Shown here one piece after another: positions 1 through 5,570 of a stretch of 5,570 nucleotides of DNA. The stretch covers positions 1-5,570 of the forward strand of contig JAIVHR010000036.1 in assembly GCA_020200935.1 (NCBI GenBank), written 5' to 3'. Made by a program: the position numbers and the translations under genes. The notes beneath the pieces were generated by a model. The model had not been told where the DNA came from. It worked only from the letters and a program-made list of their open reading frames with translations, and did not search any database. Each line of letters starts with the position of its first letter. Position 1 is the first letter of the stretch. This DNA comes from Sphingomonadales bacterium (lineage in GTDB: Bacteria > Pseudomonadota > Alphaproteobacteria > Sphingomonadales > Sphingomonadaceae).

Positions 1-487
1 GCGCGATCAGGGTCAGCAACAGGATGCAGCCCAGCGCGGCGAGCACGACGAGGCTTTCCTCGATCCCGCTGCTGCGCGCTCCGAGCAGCATGACGGCGGC
101 GATCGTGCCGGGGCCGGCAATCATCGGGATCGCCATCGGGAAGGCCGAGACATCTTCGACCTCGGGCGTCCCGATCAGCTTCTGTGCCCGGTCCTCGCGC
201 CGCTGGGTGCGCCGCTCGAACACCATATCGAAAGCGATCAGGAACAGCATGATGCCGCCGGCGATGCGGAAGGCGTCGAGGCTGATGCCGAGCGCGCGCA
301 GCAGATCCTCGCCGAGCAGCGCGAAGAACAGCAGGATCGCGGTGGCGATGACAACGGCGCGGATCGCCTGCGAGCGCCGTTCAGGCGGGGTGGCACCGGT
401 CGTCAGGCTGGCGAAGATCGGCGCGCAACCGGGCGGGTCGATGACGACGAAGAAGGTGATGAGGGCGGAGATGAAGAGTTCGGTCAT
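1..487 (-). CDS. MarC family integral membrane protein, C-terminus cut off by the window edge
   Basis: Multi-pass inner-membrane protein of the MarC/UPF0056 family. The name comes from an early link to multiple antibiotic resistance in E. coli that was not upheld, so the transported substrate, if any, is unknown. The 162 visible residues show hydrophobic segments at about 3-17, 42-62, 66-90, 115-136 and 145-162. Family hallmarks are the DPPGCAPIF stretch near residues 17-25 (family pattern DPxGxxPxF), a charged cytoplasmic loop at 91-113, and the IPMIAGPGTIAAV stretch near 120-132. The family is usually 200-220 residues, so roughly 40-60 residues lie beyond position 1. The ATG at 487-485 overlaps the stop of the preceding gene as ATGA, and a GGAG Shine-Dalgarno lies 5 bases ahead of it (493-496). 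This is the last visible gene of the yggT-folD block. The family is clear; the function is not. Confidence 0.9.
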   Translation of the reverse strand, partial: MTELFISALITFFVVIDPPGCAPIFASLTTGATPPERRSQAIRAVVIATAILLFFALLGEDLLRALGISLDAFRIAGGIMLFLIAFDMVFERRTQRREDRAQKLIGTPEVEDVSAFPMAIPMIAGPGTIAAVMLLGARSSGIEESLVVLAALGCILLLTLIA

Positions 488-1098
488 GGTATCTCCGCCG
501 GAACTTCGTGGGTCAGAACAGGCTCCATACGAGCACCGTCATAGAGTTCGGCGCTCAGCCGGCGCGAGCCGTCGGGCCGGATATCGACGCGCCAGCGCAA
601 GGTGCCGTCGGGAGAGCCGCCGAAAGTTCGCGGAGCCGCCTGGGCGACCGGCGCCCTGTCGGGGGCGGGCGGAGTCCCGTCACACGAAGCCTGGCGAATT
701 TCGGGCTCTTCGCCGGCCGCAATCGGGGTTTCGAGATCGCGGCCGTCATCGAGCAGCCAGCGCCAGCCGCCATCCGACTGCTTGCGCCAGACGGTGACGA
801 AACTGCCCTGCCGACCCTGATGCGCGCGCAGCCAGGGGCCGGTATTGATCGCGAGTTTTCCGTCGCAGGAGACGAAGCTCCGCGCCGGCCACCAGACGAC
901 CGAGATGGCGGGGTCGGAAAGGTTGGCGAGCGCTTCTTGCGCATCGACCGGGCCAGGGGTGAAAAGCACCGATTCCTCGGCGGCGAAATGGCGGAAGGCG
1001 GTCCATTGACCGTCGGCCTGCGCCATTGCTGAAAATTCGCGCTCGGCCTCGACCGCACCCGACGTGGCGGCCAAGGTCAAGGCGAGCAGCGCGCTCAT
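484..1098 (-). CDS. NTF2-like (SnoaL/DUF4440-type) predicted exported protein of unknown function
   Basis: 204-residue protein with no assignable reaction. Residues 1-18 form a short hydrophobic segment ending in VEA, compatible with signal-peptidase cleavage before Glu19, so the mature protein is probably periplasmic. The n-region has no lysine or arginine, which is unusual for a Sec signal, and I found no ATG, GTG or TTG in frame in about 20 codons upstream. Residues 19 to about 118 look like an NTF2-like fold: an initial helix with [14 protein letters not shown], then [12 protein letters not shown], a strand with [12 protein letters not shown] near 76-87, and a Trp-rich end with [19 protein letters not shown] near 101-119. 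A low-complexity Pro/Ala linker (about 140-157) leads to a short beta-rich tail with [13 protein letters not shown] near 169-181. The two cysteines (78, 139) could pair in the periplasm. The start overlaps the folD stop as ATGA, and the stop overlaps the marC start the same way. The fold assignment is from pattern recognition only. Confidence 0.75.
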   Translation of the reverse strand: MSALLALTLAATSGAVEAEREFSAMAQADGQWTAFRHFAAEESVLFTPGPVDAQEALANLSDPAISVVWWPARSFVSCDGKLAINTGPWLRAHQGRQGSFVTVWRKQSDGGWRWLLDDGRDLETPIAAGEEPEIRQASCDGTPPAPDRAPVAQAAPRTFGGSPDGTLRWRVDIRPDGSRRLSAELYDGARMEPVLTHEVPAEIP

Positions 1099-1991
1099 AA
1101 TCCCTGCGGATCGGCGACCCCGGCGCGGCGATGCGCGGCGACGAGGGTGTTCCTGAGCAGCACCGCGATCGTCATCGGCCCGACGCCGCCGGGCACCGGG
1201 GTGATCGCGGCGGCATGTTCGGCCTCGGCGAAGGCGACGTCGCCGACCAGCCGGCCGCGCTCCTCGCCCGGTGCGGGGTCGAGCCGGTTGATGCCGACAT
1301 CGATCACCGTCGCGCCGGCCTTGATCCAGTCGCCCTTCACCATCTCCGCCCGGCCGACCGCGGCGACGAGAATGTCGGCGCGGCGGGCCAGCGCGGGGAG
1401 GTCGCGGGTGCGGCTATGGGCAATCGTCACCGTGCAATTGGCGTTGACGAGCAGTTGCGCCATCGGCCGGCCGACGAGCTGCGAGCGGCCGATCACCAGC
1501 GCGTCGAGCCCGGTAAGGTCGCCGAGCCGATCCTCGAGCAGCATCATGCAGCCCTGCGGCGTGCAGGGGACGAGCGCGTCGTCGTTGTTGGCGAGACGGG
1601 CGATATTCTCGGCGGTCAGCCCGTCGACATCCTTGGCCGGATCGATTCTCCCGACGACCGCCTTGTCGTCGAGATGATCGGGCAGCGGCAGCTGGACGAG
1701 GATGCCGTCGACCGCCTCGTCGGCATTGAGCTTCTCGACCAATGCGATCAGCTCTTCCTGGCGCGTCTCCGCCGGGAGGACATGCTGGAAGCTCTCCATG
1801 CCCGCCGCGACCGTCGCCTTGCCCTTGGAGCGGACATAGACCTGGCTCGCCGGATCCTCGCCGACGAGCACCACGGCGAGCCCGGGCTTGCGCCGGGCCC
1901 GCTCGACGAAAGCCGGCACCGCATCGGCTACCCGTTCGCGCAGCCGCGCCGCGAAAGCCTTGCCGTCGATGACCCGGCTGTCGCCCCCCAT
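1095..1991 (-). CDS. folD: Bifunctional methylenetetrahydrofolate dehydrogenase / methenyltetrahydrofolate cyclohydrolase FolD
   Basis: Cytosolic enzyme that oxidises 5,10-methylene-THF with NADP and hydrolyses the methenyl product to 10-formyl-THF, feeding purine and formyl-Met-tRNA synthesis. The 298 residues match the usual family length (about 280-300). Key positions fit the well-studied enzymes: Tyr52 and Lys56 in YVRSKGKA, Gln100 in [11 protein letters not shown], Asp123 in KDVDG, the PCTPQG turn near 143-148, the Rossmann loop [11 protein letters not shown] at 166-176, HSRT at 192-195, and PGGVGPMT at 267-274. All catalytic residues are present. I chose the ATG at 1991-1989: the frame stays open upstream, but that part is arginine/alanine-rich, lies over yggT and does not resemble FolD. 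The chosen start overlaps the yggT stop as TGATG and has no good Shine-Dalgarno, so translation probably depends on ribosomes finishing yggT. The end overlaps the next gene by ATGA. Confidence 0.97.
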   Translation of the reverse strand: MGGDSRVIDGKAFAARLRERVADAVPAFVERARRKPGLAVVLVGEDPASQVYVRSKGKATVAAGMESFQHVLPAETRQEELIALVEKLNADEAVDGILVQLPLPDHLDDKAVVGRIDPAKDVDGLTAENIARLANNDDALVPCTPQGCMMLLEDRLGDLTGLDALVIGRSQLVGRPMAQLLVNANCTVTIAHSRTRDLPALARRADILVAAVGRAEMVKGDWIKAGATVIDVGINRLDPAPGEERGRLVGDVAFAEAEHAAAITPVPGGVGPMTIAVLLRNTLVAAHRRAGVADPQGL

Positions 1992-2287
1992 CAGAGCGCG
2001 ACCGTCTGCAACTGCAGATCGAGCAGCAGCCCCTGGATCAGATAGAGCACGAGGATGACGACGATCGGCGAGAAATCGATGCCGCCGAAATCGGGCATGA
2101 TCGCGCGCACCGGCCGGTAGAGCGGGTCGGTCAGCCGGTCGAGCCAATAGAGGAATTTGCGGACGCCCTCATTATAGGTGTTGATGACGTTGAAGGCGAC
2201 GAGCCAGCTCAGGATCGCCTGGATGATGATCATCCAGATGACGACGGTGATCAGAACGCTGATGGCGCCGAGCAGGCCGTAGAGCAT
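1991..2287 (-). CDS. YggT family small inner-membrane protein
   Basis: 98-residue membrane protein of the YggT family (related to plant CCB3/YCF19 proteins). The exact bacterial role is not settled; family members are often found near cell-division, envelope or tetrapyrrole genes. Hydrophobic segments are at about 5-31 and 73-91, joined by a loop with the family signature [14 protein letters not shown] near 52-65 and then FGGIDFSP near 67-74. The single two-helix unit is the short form of the family. The start is the ATG at 2287-2285, fixed by a strong GGAGGG Shine-Dalgarno 7 bases upstream; an earlier in-frame start at 2350 would add 21 charged residues without membrane character and would run over the likely promoter. 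It is the first gene of a coupled block, and its stop shares a base with the folD start. Confidence 0.9.
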   Translation of the reverse strand: MLYGLLGAISVLITVVIWMIIIQAILSWLVAFNVINTYNEGVRKFLYWLDRLTDPLYRPVRAIMPDFGGIDFSPIVVILVLYLIQGLLLDLQLQTVAL

Positions 2288-2294
2288 GTGCGAT

Positions 2295-2300
2295 CCCTCC
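2295..2300 (-). promoter_or_regulatory. Strong Shine-Dalgarno of yggT
   Basis: Read on the minus strand this is GGAGGG, 7 bases ahead of the ATG at 2287. It is the best ribosome binding site in the window, and it decides the yggT start against the longer in-frame alternative. As folD has a weak site of its own, this sequence probably sets the translation level for both yggT and folD. Confidence 0.75.
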
Positions 2301-2315
2301 GCTTGGGTTGCGCGC

Positions 2316-2344
2316 CATCTAGCGTCGGACGCGCGGCGGTTCAA
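2316..2344 (-). promoter_or_regulatory. Candidate promoter of the yggT-folD operon
   Basis: On the minus strand, TTGAAC (2344-2339) and TAGATG (2321-2316) are separated by exactly 17 bases, a housekeeping sigma factor layout. The -35 box is fairly good (4 of 6 bases of TTGACA) and the -10 box is poor (3 of 6 bases of TATAAT), which is common in high-GC alphaproteobacteria. A start point about 7 bases past the -10 box would give a leader of about 20 bases containing the GGAGGG site. It sits after the hairpin that follows argB, as expected if yggT begins a new unit. It was found by eye, so a chance match is possible. Confidence 0.4.
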
Positions 2345-2356
2345 TGACACTGTTCC

Positions 2357-2376
2357 CCCTCCCCTTCAGGGGAGGG
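2357..2376 (-). terminator. Perfect 8-bp GC-rich hairpin after argB, possible terminator or dispersed palindrome
   Basis: The arms CCCTCCCC and GGGGAGGG pair perfectly around a four-base loop, read as TGAA on the minus strand. The hairpin starts 8 bases after the argB stop codon. There is no run of T on its downstream side, so it is not a classical intrinsic terminator. It could block 3' exonucleases, act as a U-less terminator, or be a copy of the short GC-rich palindromes that I recall being common between genes in sphingomonad genomes. The structure is certain; the role is inferred. Confidence 0.55.
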
Positions 2377-2384
2377 CCTCTTCG

Positions 2385-3290
2385 CTAAACCGCCCGCACC
2401 ATCGTGCCGGCGCCCTGGCGGGTGAAGATTTCGAGCAGCATCGCATGCGGGATCCGACCGTCGAGGATCACCGCCGCGTCGCAGCCGGCTTCGATCGCGC
2501 GGACGCAGGTTTCGAGCTTGGGGATCATGCCGCCGGTGACCACCCCGTCGGCCTCGAGCACGCCGATCGCATCGGGAGTCAGCTCGGTCAGCAGATTGCC
2601 CTCGCCGTCTCGCACCCCGGGCACGTCGGTCAGCAGGAACAAGCGCGCCGCCGAGAGCGCGGCGGCGATCGCGCCTGCCATCGTGTCGGCGTTGATATTC
2701 CAGGTCTGGCCCTCGCCATCGACGCCGACCGGCGCGACGACGGGAATCATCCCGGCTTCGGAGATGGTGTCGATGATCCGCCGATCGACATGGGCCGGGC
2801 GGCCGACAAAGCCGAGATCGATCGTCCGCTCGATATTGCTGTCGGGATCGCGCACCGCGCGTTCGAGCTTCTCGGCGCGGATAAAGCCGCCATCCTTGCC
2901 CGAAATGCCGACCGCGCGGCCGCCGGCGCGGCCGATCCAGCTCACGATCTCCTTGTTGATCGCGCCCGACAGCACCATTTCGGCGATCCGGGCGGTCTCG
3001 GCATCGGTGACCCGCAGCCCGTCGACGAATTCGCTTTCGACGCCGAGCCTTGCGAGCATCTCGCCGATCTGCGGCCCGCCGCCATGGACGACGACCGGAT
3101 TGATGCCGACCGCCTTGAGCAGCACGACATCCTGCGCGAAATCGCGCGCCGCGCCGGCGTCGCTCATCGCATGGCCGCCATATTTGACGACGAAGGTCCG
3201 GCCCGCGAAGCGCTGCAGATAGGGCAGCGCCTCGACAAGCGTTTCGGCCTTGGCGAGCTGGGCCGGATCGGGGGCGTGGGATTCGGGCAT
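2385..3290 (-). CDS. argB: Acetylglutamate kinase (N-acetylglutamate 5-phosphotransferase)
   Basis: Cytosolic amino-acid kinase family enzyme that phosphorylates N-acetyl-L-glutamate with ATP, the second step of arginine biosynthesis. All family blocks are present: VVKYGGHAM with Lys36 near the N-terminus, VVHGGGPQI at 67-75, GLRVTD at 91-96 (substrate-binding arginine), GISGKDG at 128-134, [12 protein letters not shown] at 198-209, LLTDVPGV near 219-226, GGMIPKL at 253-259 with the catalytic lysine, and HAMLLEIFT at 282-290 followed by GAGTMV. The 301 residues and the helix of about 25 residues before the first strand match the arginine-inhibited hexameric class (for example the Pseudomonas and Thermotoga enzymes), so feedback inhibition by arginine is likely but inferred. 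The ATG at 3290 has an AAGAAGG site upstream; the stop is TAG. No other arginine gene is in the window. A palindromic element ends 16 bases upstream of the start, and a hairpin follows the stop. Confidence 0.97.
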   Translation of the reverse strand: MPESHAPDPAQLAKAETLVEALPYLQRFAGRTFVVKYGGHAMSDAGAARDFAQDVVLLKAVGINPVVVHGGGPQIGEMLARLGVESEFVDGLRVTDAETARIAEMVLSGAINKEIVSWIGRAGGRAVGISGKDGGFIRAEKLERAVRDPDSNIERTIDLGFVGRPAHVDRRIIDTISEAGMIPVVAPVGVDGEGQTWNINADTMAGAIAAALSAARLFLLTDVPGVRDGEGNLLTELTPDAIGVLEADGVVTGGMIPKLETCVRAIEAGCDAAVILDGRIPHAMLLEIFTRQGAGTMVRAV

Positions 3291-3306
3291 AACGGCCTTC
3301 TTGTTG

Positions 3307-3384
3307 GTGCTCCTGCGAACGCAGGAGCCTAGGGCCGCACGCGATGTCTCTGGCCGCCCTGGGCTCCTGCTTTCGCAGGAGCAC
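3307..3384. repeat. 78-bp REP/BIME-like imperfect palindrome built of two identical-arm hairpins
   Basis: The element has two hairpins with identical 8-bp arms, GCTCCTGC and GCAGGAGC: 3309-3316 with 3321-3328 (loop GAAC) and 3363-3370 with 3375-3382 (loop TTTC). The two units are inverted to each other, so the whole is also one long dyad: 3307-3335 pairs with 3356-3384 at 27 of 29 positions (mismatches at 3320/3371 and 3330/3361, the latter a possible G-U pair on one strand), with a 20-base centre. This is the usual layout of paired REP sequences (BIME). It fills most of the gap between the exoD-like stop and argB and ends about 10 bases before the argB Shine-Dalgarno. It has no T-run, so it is not an obvious intrinsic terminator. 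I recall similar sequences scattered in sphingomonad genomes, but could not check this. Confidence 0.8.
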
Positions 3385-3434
3385 GAGAAACTCCGTCCTC
3401 TAGCGTGTGGCCCTTTACGAACGCAATCGCCGGG

Positions 3435-4052
3435 CTATCCGCCACCACCGAACGGCCACCAGAGGATCGTCAGGACGATGCTCGGAATGGTGACGAGGAA
3501 GCCGAGCAGCATCATCAGCCCGTCGCGCGCGGTGAAGCCGACGCCGAAAAACAGCATCGCGACGCCGGGAAGCGTGACGGCGAAGGGTATGAGCTCGAGC
3601 GGGATCATCGTCGCCGAAAGGAAGATCAGGCAAAGCGCGGCGATCCATTCGGCCCAGTTGCCGGTCGCCCATTCCATCCGCGGCCGGATCAGATGGTCGA
3701 TCCGTTCGAGCCAGCCATGCCACTTGTCGCGCGCGCTTTCCGCCTTTTCCCGGCTGAAGCCGATCCTGCGCATCCGCTGCGGAATCCAGGGGTGGCTGCG
3801 GCCGAAAGCGATCTGCACACCGAGCAGCACGATCACCGCGCCGAGCGCGATCGGCAGCCCCGGAATGCTGCCGACCGGCGAAATGATGATCAGCGAGACG
3901 ATGACCAGGATCGGCCCGAAGCTGCGCGTGCCGAATTCGTCGAGCAGGTCGGCGAGGTGAATTTCCTTGTGCCCGTGCGCCGATTCGATCGCATCGTCGA
4001 CAATGTCCTCAAGCGCGTGTTCGCCGTCTATCTGGTGTCCCGAACCGGCCAT
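3435..4052 (-). CDS. ExoD family inner-membrane protein (exopolysaccharide synthesis ExoD-like)
   Basis: 205-residue membrane protein resembling the ExoD family (Pfam ExoD), named after a Rhizobium gene whose mutants have altered exopolysaccharide and poor alkali tolerance; the biochemical role is not known. An acidic soluble N-terminus (1-40, with LADLLDEFGTRSFGPIL at its end) is followed by hydrophobic segments at about 45-62, 64-84, 134-157, 159-174 and 179-199. Between segments two and three lies a polar part with GRSHPWIPQRMRR near 84-96, the typical ExoD block. The short tail is WWPFGGGG. I chose the ATG at 4052-4050 over an in-frame TTG at 4070, since the TTG has no ribosome binding site while a weak GGGA lies upstream of the ATG. 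It follows the methyltransferase by 39 bases. No polysaccharide genes are nearby, so a direct role in exopolysaccharide should not be assumed. Confidence 0.85.
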   Translation of the reverse strand: MAGSGHQIDGEHALEDIVDDAIESAHGHKEIHLADLLDEFGTRSFGPILVIVSLIIISPVGSIPGLPIALGAVIVLLGVQIAFGRSHPWIPQRMRRIGFSREKAESARDKWHGWLERIDHLIRPRMEWATGNWAEWIAALCLIFLSATMIPLELIPFAVTLPGVAMLFFGVGFTARDGLMMLLGFLVTIPSIVLTILWWPFGGGG

Positions 4053-4091
4053 GACGCAATTCCCGAGCAAGTCGTTCGGCTGCTGTAACGT

Positions 4092-4721
4092 TTAGCCCGG
4101 CGATTGTCTCCGCCGCATCCGGAAGGCGAGCCCCGGCATCGGATCGGAACCGCTTCCGAACTGCATGTCCTCGACGCTCAGCGTCTCGAAAGCGTCGGAG
4201 AACAGCCCCTCGATGCCGGCACGGACATCGCCGACCGCCAGTCGCTCGCGCGCCGGATCGGTCTTGTGCGTCTTGTGGAGGAGAAGAAAGCCGCCCTCCG
4301 GGGGCAGCAGCGCGCAAAGGGCGCGGACATAGTCGGGCTTGATCGCCGGCGGCAGCGAATGGAGGCAGCCGCGATCGAGCGCCGCATCGAAGCGGCCGAT
4401 ATCGCCGGCCTCGACGCAGAAATCGGCGACCCGAAAGGCAAGGCCGTCGCGATCCCCGAAGCGCGCCAGCGCCCTATCGATCGCCGGCTCGGCATGGTCG
4501 ATACCGGTGGCGCGAAGCCCCTGATCGGCGAGAAAGGCGGCCACCTCGCCCGAACCGCAGCCGATGTCGAGCACGCTCGATCCACGCGCGAAGAAGCCGT
4601 CCTCGACCGCGCGCCTCACCGGCTCGTCCATCGCGTCCGAGCGCCAATGCGGCGCGAAGCCCGGATCGGCCCATCGATCGCGCCAGTTCCGACGCGTCGA
4701 ATCCGCGTCGCCGGCCGGCAT
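4092..4721 (-). CDS. Class I SAM-dependent methyltransferase, substrate unknown
   Basis: 209-residue soluble protein with one Rossmann-like methyltransferase domain. SAM-binding motif I is VLDIGCGSGEVAAFLA at 50-65; the acidic residue after the second strand is Asp75 in GIDHAEPAID; Asp100 in FRVADF fits the adenine contact; and FDAALDRGCLHSLPP at 111-125 is motif IV, of the DRGC-x-H type seen in small-molecule methyltransferases related to the thiopurine/tellurite group. LLPPEGGFLLLHKT at 138-151 is the usual LKPGG-like strand. The N-terminal WRDRWADPGFAPHW resembles the substrate-lid opening of that group. The ATG at 4721 has only a weak CAGGCGG-like site; a later ATG at residue 31 would still leave motif I intact. 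It starts 38 bases after the dehydrogenase stop and probably shares its transcript. The fold is firm; the methyl acceptor cannot be told from sequence. Confidence 0.88.
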   Translation of the reverse strand: MPAGDADSTRRNWRDRWADPGFAPHWRSDAMDEPVRRAVEDGFFARGSSVLDIGCGSGEVAAFLADQGLRATGIDHAEPAIDRALARFGDRDGLAFRVADFCVEAGDIGRFDAALDRGCLHSLPPAIKPDYVRALCALLPPEGGFLLLHKTHKTDPARERLAVGDVRAGIEGLFSDAFETLSVEDMQFGSGSDPMPGLAFRMRRRQSPG

Positions 4722-4759
4722 GAGGCCGCCTGTCCCGCCGGATCGATCCGCGCCCCCGG

Positions 4760-5570
4760 TCAGCGCGTAGGCTCCGGTGTGTCGCCCGAATAATCGTAAA
4801 AGCCGCGGCCCGTCTTGCGGCCGAGCCAGCCCGCCTCGACATATTTGATCAGCAAAGGAGCGGGGCGGAATTTGGGATCGCCGGTGCCCGAATAGAGCAC
4901 GTTGGCGATATGCAGGCAGGTATCGAGACCGATGAAATCGGCCAGGGTCAGCGGTCCCATCGGGTGGTTGAGGCCGAGCTTGCAGGCGGTATCGATATCC
5001 TCGATTCCCGCCACACCCTCGCCCAGGGCGAAGCAGGCTTCGTTGATCATCGGCAGCAGCACCCGGTTGACGATGAAGCCCGGCGCATCGTTGGCATGGA
5101 CGGTCTGCTTGCCGAGCGCGCGGGCATATTTCTCGACCAGATCGACCGTCGCGTCCGACGTCGCCAGCCCGCGGATCACCTCGATAAGGTCCATCAGCGG
5201 GACCGGATTGAAGAAATGGACGCCGATGAAACGCTTCGGATCGGGCGAAGCCTGGGCGAGCCGGGTGATCGAGATCGAGGAGGTGTTCGAGGCGAGCACC
5301 GCCTGATGACCCAGCACCTTGCCAACATTCTCGAAGATCTTGCGTTTGATATCCTCGCGCTCGGTCGCCGCCTCGATAATCAGGCCCGCCGCGCTCATCC
5401 CCTTGAGCTCGGCGACCGGCTCGATCCGTTCGAGCGCTTGGTCGCGCGCGCCGGCGTCGAGCTTGTCCTTGTCGACCAGCCGGCCGAGTTGATCGGCGAT
5501 ATGCACCTTGGCCTTCTCCGCGGTCTCGAGATCGACGTCGGAGAGCAGCACGCGATAGCCGGCCTGCGCC
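4760..5570 (-). CDS. hbd: 3-hydroxyacyl-CoA dehydrogenase, probably 3-hydroxybutyryl-CoA dehydrogenase; N-terminus beyond the window
   Basis: NAD(P)-dependent cytosolic enzyme interconverting (S)-3-hydroxyacyl-CoA and 3-oxoacyl-CoA, used in beta-oxidation or butanoate metabolism. The 269 visible residues begin with AQAGYRVLLSDVD, the end of the first Rossmann unit, so the glycine-rich NAD motif and the start codon lie just past 5570. The catalytic set has the right spacing: Ser97 in ASNTSS, His118 in VHFFNPVP, Glu130 in LIEVI and Asn168 in PGFIVNR (numbers count from the first complete codon in the window). The C-terminal domain shows GLNHPMGPLTLADFIGLD and ends in WLGRKTGRGFYDY, as in short stand-alone enzymes. 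Comparing these positions with short enzymes of the Clostridium Hbd type suggests about 20 residues are missing, for a total near 290. A GTG at 5551 is inside the conserved domain and is not the start. The short-chain preference is inferred from the stand-alone size; the symbol is at family level. Confidence 0.93.
   Translation of the reverse strand, partial: AQAGYRVLLSDVDLETAEKAKVHIADQLGRLVDKDKLDAGARDQALERIEPVAELKGMSAAGLIIEAATEREDIKRKIFENVGKVLGHQAVLASNTSSISITRLAQASPDPKRFIGVHFFNPVPLMDLIEVIRGLATSDATVDLVEKYARALGKQTVHANDAPGFIVNRVLLPMINEACFALGEGVAGIEDIDTACKLGLNHPMGPLTLADFIGLDTCLHIANVLYSGTGDPKFRPAPLLIKYVEAGWLGRKTGRGFYDYSGDTPEPTR

Noticed and set aside
1..487. Calling the MarC-family gene an antibiotic resistance determinant
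   Set aside because: The resistance link for MarC was not upheld, and the sequence shows only a family-level membrane protein.
24..797. Plus-strand open frame opposite marC and the NTF2-like gene
   Set aside because: The minus-strand frames here show MarC hallmarks and coupled start/stop overlaps; the plus-strand translation is Ser/Arg-rich without domain features.
1131..2045. Long plus-strand open frame (304 codons) opposite folD
   Set aside because: It is antisense to a clearly conserved folD. High-GC codon bias keeps the opposite frames open, and the translation is rich in Arg, Asp and His with no recognisable domain.
1992..2147. Upstream extension of folD by 52 codons
   Set aside because: It overlaps yggT almost fully out of frame, is Arg/Ala/Pro-rich and does not resemble a FolD N-terminus; the start at 1991 gives the normal family length.
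2286..3332. Long plus-strand open frame (348 codons) opposite argB, running through its upstream palindrome
   Set aside because: It is a codon-bias shadow of argB; the protein is low-complexity (Asp, Arg, Ala, His rich) and crosses the intergenic repeat.
3307..3384. Reading the palindrome as a classical rho-independent terminator
   Set aside because: Neither strand has a T-run after the stem, and the doubled, inverted layout fits a paired REP-type element better.
3400..3430. Promoter for argB (TTGCGT, 17 bases, CTAGAG on the minus strand)
   Set aside because: Only three of six -35 bases match and the -10 box is poor; not distinguishable from chance, so I did not list it.
4053..4070. TTG start adding six residues to the ExoD-like protein
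   Set aside because: There is no ribosome binding site before it, and the ATG at 4052 has a weak but better placed one. The choice is not certain.
5549..5551. GTG as the start of the hydroxyacyl-CoA dehydrogenase
   Set aside because: The codons ahead of it encode AQAGYR, the conserved end of the first Rossmann unit, so the gene continues past the window edge.

Overview
The window is high-GC DNA with dense, same-direction, short-gapped genes. Codon usage, the gene set (ArgB with an N-terminal helix, YggT, FolD, ExoD family, MarC family) and the style of the intergenic palindromes suggest an alphaproteobacterium, most likely a sphingomonad. That taxonomic call is inference; no rRNA or other marker gene is present. 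All eight protein genes lie on the minus strand, so the biological reading order runs from high to low coordinates.

In transcription order the window holds: (1) a 3-hydroxyacyl-CoA / 3-hydroxybutyryl-CoA dehydrogenase whose start lies beyond position 5570; (2) a small class I SAM-dependent methyltransferase; (3) an ExoD-family inner-membrane protein; (4) a 78-bp imperfect palindrome made of two small hairpins with identical 8-bp arms, resembling a REP/BIME element, just ahead of the next ribosome binding site; (5) argB, N-acetylglutamate kinase; (6) a GC-rich hairpin just after argB, then a plausible promoter and a strong Shine-Dalgarno sequence; (7) a tight block yggT - folD - NTF2-like predicted exported protein - marC (cut off at position 1), in which every junction is a stop/start overlap (TGATG, ATGA, ATGA).

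The functions are mostly housekeeping: fatty-acid or hydroxybutyrate metabolism (dehydrogenase), arginine biosynthesis (argB), one-carbon folate metabolism (folD), and three membrane proteins of poorly defined role (ExoD, YggT, MarC families). The last four genes look like one translationally coupled operon; argB and the genes before it may belong to a separate unit that ends at the hairpin after argB. I see no mobile-element gene, CRISPR array, tRNA or rRNA, and no clear new multi-gene system. The least explained items are the palindromic element between exoD and argB and the NTF2-like exported protein locked between folD and marC. No stretch longer than 300 bases lacks a gene.
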